64,000 nt of DNA from Betaproteobacteria bacterium (GTDB lineage Bacteria; Pseudomonadota; Gammaproteobacteria; Burkholderiales; Casimicrobiaceae). The position numbers and the translations under genes were made by a program. The stretch is from NCBI GenBank assembly GCA_016192065.1, contig JACPUX010000049.1:1-64000 (forward strand), written 5' to 3'. The notes under the pieces are model-generated. The model saw nothing but the letters and a program-made list of their open reading frames with translations. It had not been told where the DNA came from and made no database searches. Shown here piece by piece: positions 1-8,324 of this stretch. The first letter of the stretch is position 1, and every line of letters starts with the position of its first letter.

Positions 1-112
1 CCGCACCCACCCCCTTCCCCTGGAAGGGCGCCGGGGGGATGGTTCGTCCACCCCCGCCCGGCCGCCCGAAGGGGGCGCCAGCCGATCACCGGAGCGAGCG
101 CAGCCCGCGAAC
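1..112 (+). repeat. 111-bp dispersed in-frame repeat, copy at window edge
   Basis: G+C-rich unit containing the core GCCCGGCCGCCCGAAGGGGG and, further on, CCGGAGCGAGCGCAGCCCGC. Translated in the frame of the downstream methyltransferase it reads HPLP...GSSTPARPPEGGAS...PERAQPAN, the same peptide as the copies at the start of holB and between gspK and gspL. The upstream part holds the self-complementary C-run/G-run block. More units may lie beyond the left edge. Confidence 0.85.
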
Positions 113-697
113 CGCGATCCAGCTCATCCGGAATTCTGGGAAAGTCGCTACCGTGAGGGTGTAATCCCCTGGGATCGCGGGGCCGCGCCGCCCGATTTCC
201 TTGACTGGCTTGCGGGAAGGGCCGCGCCGCAGCGCGTACTGGTCCCCGGCTGTGGCAGCGCCTACGAAGTGGCTGCGCTTGCGCTCGCGGGGCATGCGGT
301 CTCCGCCATCGATTACAGCCCCGCTGCCGTGGCCCGTGCGCGAGAGCAACTCCAGGATTTGGGCCGCCATGTAAAGGAAGCTGATTTCTTTGCTCTTTCC
401 GGCGATCCCCCGTGGACGGTCGTCTATGAGCGCGCCTTCCTGTGCGCCTTGCCGCCGCGCCTTTGGCCCGACTATGCGCGACGCATGGGCGAGCTCATCG
501 TCGCGGGAGGGCTCCTGCTTGGTTACTTCTTCGTTGCGCGCGAAACCGGGCGCGGCCCGCCCTTCGCCATTGAAGAAGCGCATCTGCTGGACCTCCTGGA
601 TCCCTGGTTTGCGCTCGAAGTCGACCAGCCGAGCCGCGACCCGCTTCCAGTCTTCGGCTCCTCGGAGCGCTGGCAGATTTGGTGCCGAAGGGGTTGA
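2..697 (+). CDS. TPMT-family SAM-dependent methyltransferase, 5' end outside window
   Basis: The reading frame is open to the left edge, so the start is not visible. From about codon 42 (HPEFWESRYREG, then IPWDRG) it matches the thiopurine S-methyltransferase-like family: an N-terminal aromatic segment, then the SAM-binding loop LVPGCGSAYE and a following acidic strand (SAIDY). The product would be a soluble small-molecule methyltransferase; the substrate (thiol, selenium or tellurium compounds in known members) cannot be told from sequence. The first 37 visible codons are not TPMT but a copy of the dispersed 111-bp repeat, read in frame and joined almost directly to the first conserved TPMT residues. 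An internal ATG at 269 would delete the SAM loop and is not credible as the start. Confidence 0.8.
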   Translation, partial: RTHPLPLEGRRGDGSSTPARPPEGGASRSPERAQPANRDPAHPEFWESRYREGVIPWDRGAAPPDFLDWLAGRAAPQRVLVPGCGSAYEVAALALAGHAVSAIDYSPAAVARAREQLQDLGRHVKEADFFALSGDPPWTVVYERAFLCALPPRLWPDYARRMGELIVAGGLLLGYFFVARETGRGPPFAIEEAHLLDLLDPWFALEVDQPSRDPLPVFGSSERWQIWCRRG

Positions 698-720
698 TGC
701 ATTATAAAACAATAACTTAT

Positions 721-748
721 ATGACACGCCTGGTTTTGCGGCTATAAT
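721..748 (+). promoter_or_regulatory. Probable sigma-70 promoter giving a leaderless mRNA
   Basis: ATGACA at 721-726 (five of six matches to TTGACA), a 16-bp spacer, then a perfect TATAAT at 743-748. The ATG of the NlpC/P60 gene lies at 755, about where transcription should begin, so the transcript may have no 5' leader. The surrounding stretch 695-745 is AT-rich against a G+C-rich background. No Shine-Dalgarno sequence can fit between the -10 box and the ATG. Confidence 0.6.
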
Positions 749-754
749 CCGCCG

Positions 755-1384
755 ATGCTTTTTCGCCTCCCCCCCCTCCGTGCCGCGACCGCGGCCTGCG
801 CCCTCGCCCTACTGTTCGCCACCAGCCTGAGTCGGGCCGAGGACTCTCCCCCCGCTTCGACCATCTTCGATTTGCGCACCGCCACCGAGACGGCTTGGTC
901 AGGCGCGCAAGACATCGCGGTCTACGCCTTGGGCATGATCGGAGTGAATTACAAGTTCGGGGGCAATACGCCGGACGGCGGCCTGGATTGCAGCGGTCTG
1001 GTGCGTTACGTCTTTCAGCAGGTCACCGGAGTAACCCTGCCGCGCACTTCGCGCGAACTGGGCCGGGTGGGCAAGAAAGTCGCCATCAGCGACCTCATGC
1101 CGGGGGACTTGGTGTTCTTCAATACCCGCCGCTTTGCATTTTCACATGTGGGCATCTATCTCGGTGACAACCGTTTTATCCACGCCCCCAGCAAAGGCAG
1201 CGAAGTCGAGATCGTCAAACTCACCGACGCCTATTGGCGCAAGCACTTCAATGGCGCGCGCCGCCTGGTTGGGGCGTTGCCGGGCTTGATGATTCCCAGC
1301 GCCAACGCCAGTCCGGTCGAAGCCACCGAGCTCATTCCGGTAGCCGCACAGCTGACCGCACCCCATCCTGCCGAAGCGCAGTAA
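755..1384 (+). CDS. NlpC/P60 (C40) peptidoglycan endopeptidase
   Basis: 209 residues. A signal peptide (hydrophobic stretch about 10-26, possible cleavage after SRA) is followed by an NlpC/P60 domain at about 50-170. The catalytic cysteine is in LDCSGLVRYVF (Cys79), the first histidine in SHVGIYLG (His131) and the third polar residue in FIHAPSKG (His143), so the triad is complete. Members of the family cleave gamma-D-Glu-meso-DAP bonds in the cell-wall peptide, in the periplasm. The last 40 residues are low-complexity and unassigned. It is a single gene that converges on the ankyrin gene with no bases between the two stops. The start is supported by the promoter immediately upstream. Confidence 0.85.
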   Translation: MLFRLPPLRAATAACALALLFATSLSRAEDSPPASTIFDLRTATETAWSGAQDIAVYALGMIGVNYKFGGNTPDGGLDCSGLVRYVFQQVTGVTLPRTSRELGRVGKKVAISDLMPGDLVFFNTRRFAFSHVGIYLGDNRFIHAPSKGSEVEIVKLTDAYWRKHFNGARRLVGALPGLMIPSANASPVEATELIPVAAQLTAPHPAEAQ

Positions 1385-2023
1385 TCACTCGGTCGCGCCA
1401 GCGCCGCGCAGCAGCGCCGCGATTTCGGCATGATTCCTGGCCAGCGCCCATTGCAGCGCCGTGGCGCCCGACTCCGCCCTGACCTTTGGGTCGGCGCCGT
1501 GTTCCAGCAGAAGTTTCACGGCCGCGGAGTGACCTCCGCGCACCGCCATCATCAGCGGCGTGACGCCGTTGGGCGCGACGGTTCCGACATCGGCTCCGGA
1601 TTCCAGCAGGAAACCCAGGACTGCGGCGTGCCCATTGGTTGCCGCGTAAAGTAGTGGAGTCCAGCCCGGATGGTTGATTTCGGCCCCGAATTTGCGCAGC
1701 AATCTGATCAGATCGAGGCGACCTTGCAGCGCCGCGATCATGATTGCGCTGTCGCCGTGGTTATTGCGGCGGTTGACTTTGGCCCCGGCGCGCAGCAACA
1801 CTGCCACTAGTTCGAGGTCGCCGCCGCGTGCCGCATTCACCAGGGCGGGCTGCCCCTGTTCGTCAACCAGGTTCGGGTCCATGCCGCGCTTGAGGTAGGC
1901 CGAGACCGTGGCGCGATCGCCCTTGCTTATGGCTTGGTGGAATTCCTCGTAGGCGGAGGGTTCCCCGTAGGCTGACGACACGAGTAACAGCAGGCTCAGG
2001 CTAAGCACGCGCAAGCGGTTCAT
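1385..2023 (-). CDS. Secreted ankyrin-repeat protein
   Basis: 212 residues, starting MNRLRVLSLSLLLL. A signal peptide of about 20 residues is followed by about five ankyrin repeats filling the rest of the protein; consensus pieces such as GWTPLLYAATNGH and GVTPLMMAVRGGH are clear. The start codon overlaps the stop of tatD (ATGA), suggesting translational coupling. A much longer upstream extension exists in the same frame but only reads through tatD in the wrong frame, so I reject it. Periplasmic ankyrin proteins are usually protein-binding; no partner is evident here. Confidence 0.85.
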   Translation of the reverse strand: MNRLRVLSLSLLLLVSSAYGEPSAYEEFHQAISKGDRATVSAYLKRGMDPNLVDEQGQPALVNAARGGDLELVAVLLRAGAKVNRRNNHGDSAIMIAALQGRLDLIRLLRKFGAEINHPGWTPLLYAATNGHAAVLGFLLESGADVGTVAPNGVTPLMMAVRGGHSAAVKLLLEHGADPKVRAESGATALQWALARNHAEIAALLRGAGATE

Positions 2024-2802
2024 CGCGCGCCCCCGCCAGCGGAAATCTTGAACAACCGCCGGAAATTGGCGCTGCTCGCCTCGCCCACCGTTTCGGGAGT
2101 CAAGCCCTTGAGCCGCGCGATCTCCTCTCCGACGTGCCGCACGAAGGCCGGTTCGTTGCGCTTGCCGCGATGCGGGACCGGCGCAAGGTAGGGAGCGTCG
2201 GTTTCGATCAAGAGCCGATCGAGCGGGCAGCGGCGCGCCACTTCCTTCAACTGAGTTGCGCTGCGGAAGGTGACGATGCCCGAGAACGACAGCAGAAAAC
2301 CTAGCTCCAGGGCCGCCTCGGCCACCTCCCAATCCTCGGTGAAGCAGTGGAACACGCCGCCGGCTTCGACCGGACCCAAAGCGCGCAGGATGTCCAAGGT
2401 ATCCGCTGCGGCATTGCGCGTGTGGATCACCAGGGGCTTGTGGCTGACCTGCGCCGCCTGAATATGCACGCGAAACCGCTTCCTTTGCCACTCGAGATCG
2501 CCGCTGAGCCGGTAATAGTCCAGTCCGGTTTCACCGATTCCCACGACCTTGGGATGTTGTGCATGGGCGACCAGCATTTCCACCGTGGGTTCGATCGTGT
2601 CCGGATAGTCCGGATGCACGCCGACGGTGGCATACAGCGCCTCATGCGCCTCGGCCAGGGCCAAGACTTGGGGAAACGCGGCAAGTTCGACGCTGATGCA
2701 CAAGGCGTGCGAAACCTGGTTCTCGGCCATGCGCGCGAGCAGCTCCGGAACCTCGCGGGCAAGTTCGGGAAAATCGAGATGACAGTGGGAATCGATATAC
2801 AT
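2020..2802 (-). CDS. tatD: TatD-family metal-dependent hydrolase (DNase)
   Basis: 260 residues, full family length. Metal-binding motifs are all present: DSHCHLD at the N-terminus, GETGLDYYR in the middle, a histidine in VIHTRNA, FHCFTED, and ETDAPYL near the C-terminus. Known TatD proteins are cytoplasmic Mg/Mn-dependent 3'-5' exonucleases or deoxyribonucleases involved in DNA repair or turnover. It is the usual last conserved member of the mltG-tmk-holB-pilZ-tatD string; a 132-bp gap separates it from pilZ and a 4-bp overlap joins it to the ankyrin gene. Confidence 0.92.
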   Translation of the reverse strand: MYIDSHCHLDFPELAREVPELLARMAENQVSHALCISVELAAFPQVLALAEAHEALYATVGVHPDYPDTIEPTVEMLVAHAQHPKVVGIGETGLDYYRLSGDLEWQRKRFRVHIQAAQVSHKPLVIHTRNAAADTLDILRALGPVEAGGVFHCFTEDWEVAEAALELGFLLSFSGIVTFRSATQLKEVARRCPLDRLLIETDAPYLAPVPHRGKRNEPAFVRHVGEEIARLKGLTPETVGEASSANFRRLFKISAGGGAR

Positions 2803-2934
2803 GAGTATCTGTCGCCCGGTCGGTCCGGCAGTTTTGGCAGCAATCGGACCGTTCAGGCCGCCACACCCCGCGCATTCACCGCTCGGACGCTCTTGGCGTG
2901 AAAACTCTGCCGCTCGGTGCGCGGCGCGGGCGCA

Positions 2935-3339
2935 TTACATAGTGTGGGTGGAACGCGTGGAATTGAGCGTTCCGCCGAGGATGCCCTCGATCTTGTTGCG
3001 GGCGGCGAAGCCGGTTTCGTCGTTGGTGAATTGCACCCCAATGCCCTGGCTGCGATTGCCCTGGACGCCATCAGGCGTGATCCACACCACCTTGCCTTGT
3101 ACCGCGATCTTGCTGGGATCGTCCATGAGCGATAGCAACATGAAGACTTCATCGCCGAGCGAATAGGGACGGTTGGTGGGAATGAAAATGCCGCCCCCTT
3201 TAATCCAGGGCATGTAGGCCGCATAAAGAGCGGTGCGCTCGCGGATGTTCAGGGAAAGCACTCCGGGGCGGGCCACCGCGCCCAGCACCGCGCTGCCTGC
3301 GAGATCCGGTACCTTTGCTCCGTCCCTGCCCTTGACCAT
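2935..3339 (-). CDS. pilZ: PilZ-domain type IV pilus protein
   Basis: 134 residues. The core resembles the small single-domain PilZ: GVLSLNIRERTALYAAYMPW, then GGGIFIPTNRPYSLGDEVFMLL and GKVVWITPDG. In this subfamily the c-di-GMP-binding arginines are typically degenerate and the protein acts in type IV pilus assembly rather than as a nucleotide sensor. It starts 10 bp after the holB stop, so the two are cotranscribed. The first 15 residues or so are not conserved and the exact start is less certain than the body. Confidence 0.85.
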   Translation of the reverse strand: MVKGRDGAKVPDLAGSAVLGAVARPGVLSLNIRERTALYAAYMPWIKGGGIFIPTNRPYSLGDEVFMLLSLMDDPSKIAVQGKVVWITPDGVQGNRSQGIGVQFTNDETGFAARNKIEGILGGTLNSTRSTHTM

Positions 3340-3349
3340 GCGCCCGCCC

Positions 3350-4618
3350 TCAACGATTCGAACCCGAGGCGATCGCCTCGCGATAGGCCTGGAGCATCTG
3401 CTCCGCCACCAGACGCGGCGTCAGCGGATGGGCAATCAGGCGCTTTTGCAACAGAACCTCGCGATGATAGCGAATCAGGGGCAGCGGCGCCAGCCGAACA
3501 GCCAGTACCACCAAGGCTTCGCGAAAATCCGGGTGGTAGCGGGCCGAACCGCCGTTGGCGATGGCCGCCAAGTCATAGCTCCAGGTCGCCAGGAGGTCGA
3601 GCCATTGCGCCAGGCGTGCCTTGCGCGCGGGTTTAGGAACAGCGTCGAGCCTGGCGCCTAGAGCTAGCGCGGAAAGCTTTGTGGGCAGGGCGAGCTGCCC
3701 GAGGAACACGCGGCGTTCCTCCTGGTAACTTTGCTCGCCCAAGATGATCGCCTTGAGCGGCGCGCCGCCCGCCTGGGCGAGCAGGTCCTCGGCCGCCGCC
3801 AGCGCTTGCCCGCGCAGCCAGGCAAGCGCCTGCGCCGCACTCGGTCGGGGCGCCGCGAGTTTGGTGCATCGGCTCAGGATGGTCGCCGGCAAACGCCCCG
3901 GCCGATCGCTCACGAGCAAGAGATAAGTACCCGCCGGGGGTTCTTCCAGGGTCTTCAGCAAGGCGTTCGCGGCGGCCGGGTTCATCGCCTCCGCGGGGCG
4001 GATGACGATCATTTTGGTCGCCCCTCGATGGGGCGTGAGCACGACGAAATCGGCCAGATCGCGAATCTGCTCGATGCGGATGATCTCCGTGCGAGCCTTG
4101 CCCTCAGCTTCTTCATCGCCGGTCTCCGGCTCGACCCAGCGCAGGTCAGGGTGTTGCAAATCGCGCACCCAAGCGCAGGCGGAACATCGCCCGCAGGGTC
4201 TGCCATCTTCGGCGGGCATTTCGCACAGTTTCACCTGCGCAAAATGATGCGCCAGAGCGGTCTTGCCGAAACCCGCCGGTCCATGGAGCAAGAGCGCGTG
4301 CGGCCAGGAGTCTCGCCGGGCGAGCCAAGCGGCGACCAGTTCCTCTTGCCAAGGGTAGGGGGCGCCCCCTTGGGACGGCCCGGCGGGGGTGGACGAACCC
4401 ACCCCCCGGCCCCCTCCCCGGGGAAGGGGGTGAGTACTGTTCGCGGCCTGCGCCCGCTCCGGTGGTTGGCTTGCACCTCCTTGGGACGGCCCGGCGGAGG
4501 CGGACGAACCCTCCCCCCGGCCCCCTCCCCGGGGGAGGGGGTGAGTACTGTTCGCGGCCTGCGCCCGCTCCGGTGGTTGGCTTGCGCCTCCTTGGGACGG
4601 CCCGGCGGAGGCGCTCAT
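3350..4618 (-). CDS. holB: DNA polymerase III subunit delta' with repeat-derived N-terminal extension
   Basis: 422 residues, against about 330 usual for the family. The AAA+ clamp-loader core starts near residue 88 ([14 protein letters not shown]) and has the Walker [11 protein letters not shown] at about 113-122, a four-cysteine zinc module ([18 protein letters not shown], about 131-148) and the sensor segment [13 protein letters not shown]. Residues 1-86 are two full and one partial copy of a 37-residue repeat encoded by the 111-bp element. The ATG overlaps the tmk stop as ATGA, the normal place for the start in this operon, so the repeats appear to have been added after the original initiation codon. 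Whether the extension is translated in full, removed, or bypassed by an internal start is unknown. Confidence 0.9.
   Translation of the reverse strand: MSASAGPSQGGASQPPERAQAANSTHPLPRGGGRGEGSSASAGPSQGGASQPPERAQAANSTHPLPRGGGRGVGSSTPAGPSQGGAPYPWQEELVAAWLARRDSWPHALLLHGPAGFGKTALAHHFAQVKLCEMPAEDGRPCGRCSACAWVRDLQHPDLRWVEPETGDEEAEGKARTEIIRIEQIRDLADFVVLTPHRGATKMIVIRPAEAMNPAAANALLKTLEEPPAGTYLLLVSDRPGRLPATILSRCTKLAAPRPSAAQALAWLRGQALAAAEDLLAQAGGAPLKAIILGEQSYQEERRVFLGQLALPTKLSALALGARLDAVPKPARKARLAQWLDLLATWSYDLAAIANGGSARYHPDFREALVVLAVRLAPLPLIRYHREVLLQKRLIAHPLTPRLVAEQMLQAYREAIASGSNR
4361..4618 (-). repeat. 111-bp in-frame repeat, 2.3 tandem units inside the 5' end of holB
   Basis: Units correspond to HolB residues 1-37, 38-74 and 75-86, so the period is exactly 37 codons. 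Each begins S-A/T-x-A-G-P-S-Q-G-G-A and contains [20 protein letters not shown]. At the DNA level the segment CCCCTCCCCCGGGGAGGGGG is self-complementary. The two complete units are nearly identical, implying recent duplication. The first unit begins immediately at the ATGA junction with tmk. Confidence 0.95.
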
Positions 4619-5229
4619 AGCTCACCCAGCAAAAAATCAAGCTCGTTGCGGATGGTGGCGATGTCCTGACTGCCGTCGATCACACGTATGCGCTGCGGGT
4701 CGGCGGCGGCGCGGACCAGATAGGCATCCCGCACGCGGGCGTGAAAATCGGCACGCTCCTGCTCGAACCGATCCAAAGGCCCTCGGTTGGCTGCGAGGCG
4801 CGCCTGGCCGAGTTCCGGAGCAAGATCGAAGAGCAGCGTGAGATCGGGTTGGAAGCCGCCATGCACCCAGTTTTCGAGCGCGTGCAAACGCTCGGGCGCA
4901 AGCCCTCGCCCACCACCCTGATAGGCAAAGCTGGCGTCACTGAAGCGATCACACAGCACCCACTGGCCCGCTTCCAGCGCGGGCCAGATCACGGTCTCAA
5001 GATGTTCGCGGCGCGCCGCGAACATCAGCAGCGCTTCGGTGGCCGGCCGCATCGGCTGGTGCAAGAGCAGCTCGCGCAGCTTCTCGCCCAGCGGCGTGCC
5101 GCCCGGCTCGCGGCTGACCAGTACGCGGTGGCCGCGGCGCGCGATCGCGTCCTTCAGCCAGGCGACGTGCGTGCTCTTGCCAGCGCCGTCGATGCCTTCG
5201 AGAGTGATGAAGCGTCCGTGCGGGAACAT
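4615..5229 (-). CDS. tmk: Thymidylate kinase
   Basis: 204 residues, normal length. The P-loop [12 protein letters not shown] is near the N-terminus, followed by the DR(F/Y) region [11 protein letters not shown] and the LID-containing segment [16 protein letters not shown]. The enzyme phosphorylates dTMP to dTDP in the cytoplasm. It lies between mltG and holB as in many proteobacteria; its TGA overlaps the ATG of holB by four bases. Confidence 0.96.
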   Translation of the reverse strand: MFPHGRFITLEGIDGAGKSTHVAWLKDAIARRGHRVLVSREPGGTPLGEKLRELLLHQPMRPATEALLMFAARREHLETVIWPALEAGQWVLCDRFSDASFAYQGGGRGLAPERLHALENWVHGGFQPDLTLLFDLAPELGQARLAANRGPLDRFEQERADFHARVRDAYLVRAAADPQRIRVIDGSQDIATIRNELDFLLGEL

Positions 5230-5243
5230 GGTCGATAAAGGCC

Positions 5244-6230
5244 TCAGCGCGAGCCCCGCTGGTATTTTGCCACGGCGCGATTGTGATCGGCGAGCTTGGT
5301 GGAGAATTGACTCGAACCGTCACCGCGCGCCACGAAGTAGAGATCCCTGGTGTCCGCTGGATGCAAGACCGCCTGTAACGAGGCCAATCCCGGCAAGGCG
5401 ATGGGCGTGGGCGGCAGGCCGGCCCGGGTGTAGGTGTTGTAGGCGGAATCGGTGATGAGATCGCGCTTGCGCAGATTGCCGTCGAAGCGTTCGCCCAGAC
5501 CATAGATCACACTCGGATCGGTTTGCAGGCGCATGCCCTGGCGCAGCCGATTGATGAACACCGCGGCGACCAACGCCCGATCGGTGGCGCGGCCGGTTTC
5601 CTTTTCGACGATCGAAGCCAGGATCAAGGCTTCGTAGGGCGAGGCCAGTGGCAGATCGGGTTCACGCAATACCCATTCGGTGATCAGCCGCTCCTGCATC
5701 AGGCGGTAAGCACGGCCCAGTAACTCCAGGTCGGTCGAATTCTCGGTATAGAAATAGGTGTCCGGAAAGAACAACCCCTCCCCCTGCGTTTCCTTGGCGC
5801 CCAGGCGGGCGAGCAACTCGGGTTCGCCCAACTCGTGGCTGGTCACCCGCAAGCCGGGAGCCTTGCGCAAGATCTCCCGCAATTGGGTGAAGCTGCTTCC
5901 CTCGGGGATGGTCAGCACACGCTGCGTCACTTCGCCGCGGGTGAGCCGATCCAGCAATTCCAGTACCGAGACCGGCTCGGATAACGCATAGTTGCCCGCC
6001 TTGATCTGCGTATCGCGCTTGAGCCCCCGCGCGGCATAGCTCAGCAGTGCCTCGTGGCGCAGGATGCCAAGCTCCTCCAGCTCCCTGGCCACCAACCGAA
6101 TCGAGCTACCGGGGCGCACCGTAAACGCGAAGGGCGTCTGCGGCAGCGGCTGGGGGGTACTGAGCAGCCACCACAGCACGCCCGCGGCGACGCAACAGAG
6201 CAAGATCCCCAGATAAAGCAGACGGCGCAT
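5244..6230 (-). CDS. mltG: Endolytic murein transglycosylase MltG
   Basis: 328 residues of the YceG/MltG family. A single N-terminal transmembrane helix (about 4-24) anchors the protein in the inner membrane; a LysM-like region follows ([16 protein letters not shown]) and then the catalytic domain with GLFFPDTY and ASIVEKETG. Glu209 in the latter is the expected catalytic residue. The enzyme cleaves nascent glycan strands and is thought to terminate their growth. It heads the minus-strand operon with tmk 14 bp downstream and is divergent from gspG. Confidence 0.93.
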   Translation of the reverse strand: MRRLLYLGILLCCVAAGVLWWLLSTPQPLPQTPFAFTVRPGSSIRLVARELEELGILRHEALLSYAARGLKRDTQIKAGNYALSEPVSVLELLDRLTRGEVTQRVLTIPEGSSFTQLREILRKAPGLRVTSHELGEPELLARLGAKETQGEGLFFPDTYFYTENSTDLELLGRAYRLMQERLITEWVLREPDLPLASPYEALILASIVEKETGRATDRALVAAVFINRLRQGMRLQTDPSVIYGLGERFDGNLRKRDLITDSAYNTYTRAGLPPTPIALPGLASLQAVLHPADTRDLYFVARGDGSSQFSTKLADHNRAVAKYQRGSR

Positions 6231-6244
6231 GTCACGGACCGGTC

Positions 6245-6273
6245 ATCGCGGCGCGAAAGGCAGCGATTATAAT
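6245..6273 (+). promoter_or_regulatory. Probable promoter of the gsp operon
   Basis: A perfect TATAAT at 6268-6273 lies in the 73-bp gap between divergent mltG and gspG, 31 bp before the chosen gspG ATG. No convincing -35 box is visible at the expected distance, so it may need an activator or an extended -10. Confidence 0.45.
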
Positions 6274-6303
6274 GGGCCTCTGTCCCTAAAGGCCATCGCC
6301 ATC

Positions 6304-6756
6304 ATGCCCCCGTGCCAGCGCTCGACCCGCAACCGCCACCTGCAAGGCGCCTTCACCCTGATCGAAGTGATGGTGGTGATCGTGATCCTGGGCGTAATCG
6401 CCGCTCTGGTCGTACCCCGCGTGCTCTCGCGCCCGGACGAGGCGCGCGCGGTGGCGGCGCGGCAGGACGTGGCCAGCATCATGCAGGCGCTGAAGCTCTA
6501 CCGCCTCGACAATCAGCGCTATCCCAGCGTCGAGCAAGGCTTGCAAGCCTTGGTAACGGCCCCCACGGTAGCTCCGTCGGCGCCGAACTGGAAACCCGGC
6601 GGCTACCTCGAACGCCTGCCCAAGGATCCTTGGGGCGCACCCTATCAATACCTGAACCCCGGACTGCGTGGCGAAATCGACGTCTTCAGTTTCGGCGCCG
6701 ACGGCAAACCGGGGGGCGAAGGGCTCGATGCCGACCTCGGTTCCTGGGGCTCCTGA
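6304..6756 (+). CDS. gspG: Type II secretion major pseudopilin GspG
   Basis: 150 residues. A short basic leader is followed by the pseudopilin signature GAFTLIEVMVVIVILGVIAA, then the GspG-specific region YRLDNQRYPSVEQGLQAL and a C-terminal DPWGAPYQYLNPG / DVFSFGADGKPGG calcium-site region. It forms the pseudopilus shaft in the periplasm. To place Glu at +5 the prepilin peptidase would have to cut after Ala (GA|FTLIE) rather than after Gly; most family members have Gly there. An upstream ATG at 6229 would add 25 residues overlapping the promoter, so I prefer 6304. Confidence 0.93.
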   Translation: MPPCQRSTRNRHLQGAFTLIEVMVVIVILGVIAALVVPRVLSRPDEARAVAARQDVASIMQALKLYRLDNQRYPSVEQGLQALVTAPTVAPSAPNWKPGGYLERLPKDPWGAPYQYLNPGLRGEIDVFSFGADGKPGGEGLDADLGSWGS

Positions 6757-6787
6757 GCGGAGCCGCCCCGGGCACGCCGCCCGCGCG

Positions 6788-7363
6788 GTGTCGCCTGATC
6801 GCTTCCCGTGCCGGACCGGGCGCGGCGCCGAGCCATCCTGGGCGGCCGCCGCGCCACTCCGGGGGAGCGCCGGCGCCCGGGGGACACTCAAGCGTGGCGG
6901 CGGCTTCACCTTGGCGGAACTCCTGGTGGTCATGCTGGTGCTGGGCATTGCCGCTGCACTCGTATCGGTGCGGCTGGTCGCCAGCGATCGAGACCGTGGA
7001 TTGCGCCTCGCCCAGGAGTTGGCAGTGTCCCTGGAGCACGCGGCACTGGCCGCCGAATGGCGCGGTCGCAACATCCTGTGGCGGCACCAGGAAGCCGGCT
7101 GGACCTTCCTGATCGAGGAGCGCGGCGAGGGCGGCGCGAGTTGGCAACCCTTGCGCGATGAGTCATCGCTGGCGCCTAGAAGCTTGCCCGAAGGCATGCG
7201 GATTGTGGGTTTTGAGCGCGCCGGACTGGCCCTTGTGGAGCCACGCCTGCTCTTCGCCACCCATGGCATCAATGATCCCTTTTCTTTGCACCTCGGCCTG
7301 GGCGAACAGGTCTGGCGCCTATCGGGAGACGCGCTTGGACGCGTCAAAGTCGAACCGCAATGA
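6788..7363 (+). CDS. gspH: Type II secretion minor pseudopilin GspH
   Basis: The pseudopilin signature GGGFTLAELLVVMLVLG is clear, with Glu at +5 after the glycine, and the rest shows the weakly conserved GspH globular domain (LRDESSLAPRSLPEGMRIVG). The start is uncertain: after the gspG stop the only ordinary start in frame is GTG at 6788, which gives a leader of about 40 residues, longer than normal. No closer ATG, GTG or TTG is available. The gene ends in an ATGA overlap with gspI. GspH is a low-abundance component of the pseudopilus tip. Confidence 0.82.
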   Translation: MSPDRFPCRTGRGAEPSWAAAAPLRGSAGARGTLKRGGGFTLAELLVVMLVLGIAAALVSVRLVASDRDRGLRLAQELAVSLEHAALAAEWRGRNILWRHQEAGWTFLIEERGEGGASWQPLRDESSLAPRSLPEGMRIVGFERAGLALVEPRLLFATHGINDPFSLHLGLGEQVWRLSGDALGRVKVEPQ

Positions 7364-7743
7364 AACCCACACGCCGGGATGGGGGCTTCACCTTGCTCGA
7401 AGTGCTGGTCGCCCTCACCATCATCGCCGTCGCTTTGGCCGCGGCGTTTCGCGGCGCAACCCTGGGTGTCGAAGGGGCGCAACTTCTGCGCACGCGCACC
7501 CTGGCGCAATGGGTGGCGCAAAACCGGGTCGGCCTGGCGCAATTGCAGGAGCCTTGGTCCGAACCGGGGGAACGCAATGGCCAAGCCGTGCAGGGCGGAC
7601 AGGAGTTCCTCTGGCGCGAAATCGTCAGCGGCACACCCAACCCCAACTTGCGCAAGCTCGAAGTCAGCGTCAGCGAACCCGCGACACCGGCCTATGTGCA
7701 AGCCCGCCTAGTCGCCTACTTATCTCGGACAACGCCGCGATGA
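7360..7743 (+). CDS. gspI: Type II secretion minor pseudopilin GspI
   Basis: 127 residues, normal length. The leader MKPTRRDGG is followed by FTLLEVLVALTIIAVALAAA with Glu at +5, then AQWVAQNRVGLAQLQ, typical of GspI. In characterised systems GspI, J and K form the tip complex of the pseudopilus. It overlaps gspH and gspJ by four bases at each end. Confidence 0.92.
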   Translation: MKPTRRDGGFTLLEVLVALTIIAVALAAAFRGATLGVEGAQLLRTRTLAQWVAQNRVGLAQLQEPWSEPGERNGQAVQGGQEFLWREIVSGTPNPNLRKLEVSVSEPATPAYVQARLVAYLSRTTPR

Positions 7744-8324
7744 GGCGCCGCGGGCACGGTTTCACCCTGGTGGAACTGCTGGTGGCGCTGGCGATCCTGG
7801 CGCTTCTGACGCTGGCCGGCTATCGCGGTATCACCCAGTTGATCGAGAGTGAACGCCACTTGGCCTCGGAACAAGAAGCCTGGCGCGGCCTGGCGCGGTT
7901 CTTTGACCGGCTGGAGGCTGATTTGCAAAGAGCCCTGCCGCGCCCGGTGCGCGCCCCCGCCGGGCGAGAGGGCGCGATGGTCGCGCATACCGGCGATGCA
8001 CCGTCCGCGACCCTGCGCTTCTCCCGCGCCGGCGATGCCCATCCGGAATTGGCCAACGGTGGTCAGCGCATCGAATACCGTTGGCACGAGCGTCGTCTCG
8101 AACTTTTGCTTTGGCCGGCCTTCGACAACGCGGCGCCGGACTCCCCCCAAGTCGTGCCGCTCCTGGACAAGGTCGAAGCCTTCGCCTTGCGTTTCGCGCA
8201 TGGCGGCGCTTGGACCACCGTCTGGCCGGCGGGCGCCGGAGGGCCGCCGCTGCCGCGCGCCGTGGAAGTGACGCTGCAAATGCAGGGCGGCCAGAGCTTG
8301 CAGCGGGTCGTGGTGCTGCCGTGA
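7740..8324 (+). CDS. gspJ: Type II secretion minor pseudopilin GspJ
   Basis: 194 residues. The start MRRRGHG|FTLVELLVALAILALL overlaps the gspI stop (ATGA). The family core follows: GYRGITQLIESERHLASEQEAWRGL, FFDRLEADLQRALPRPVR, and a C-terminal strand region. A longer upstream frame exists but reads through gspI and is rejected. Confidence 0.92.
   Translation: MRRRGHGFTLVELLVALAILALLTLAGYRGITQLIESERHLASEQEAWRGLARFFDRLEADLQRALPRPVRAPAGREGAMVAHTGDAPSATLRFSRAGDAHPELANGGQRIEYRWHERRLELLLWPAFDNAAPDSPQVVPLLDKVEAFALRFAHGGAWTTVWPAGAGGPPLPRAVEVTLQMQGGQSLQRVVVLP

Noticed and set aside
2024-2491. Extended N-terminus of the ankyrin protein
   Set aside because: It overlaps tatD in another frame; the internal Met is followed by a good signal peptide.
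4361-4618. CRISPR-like or VNTR interpretation of the holB repeats
   Set aside because: The units are contiguous with no spacers, only 2.3 in number and in phase with the coding frame.
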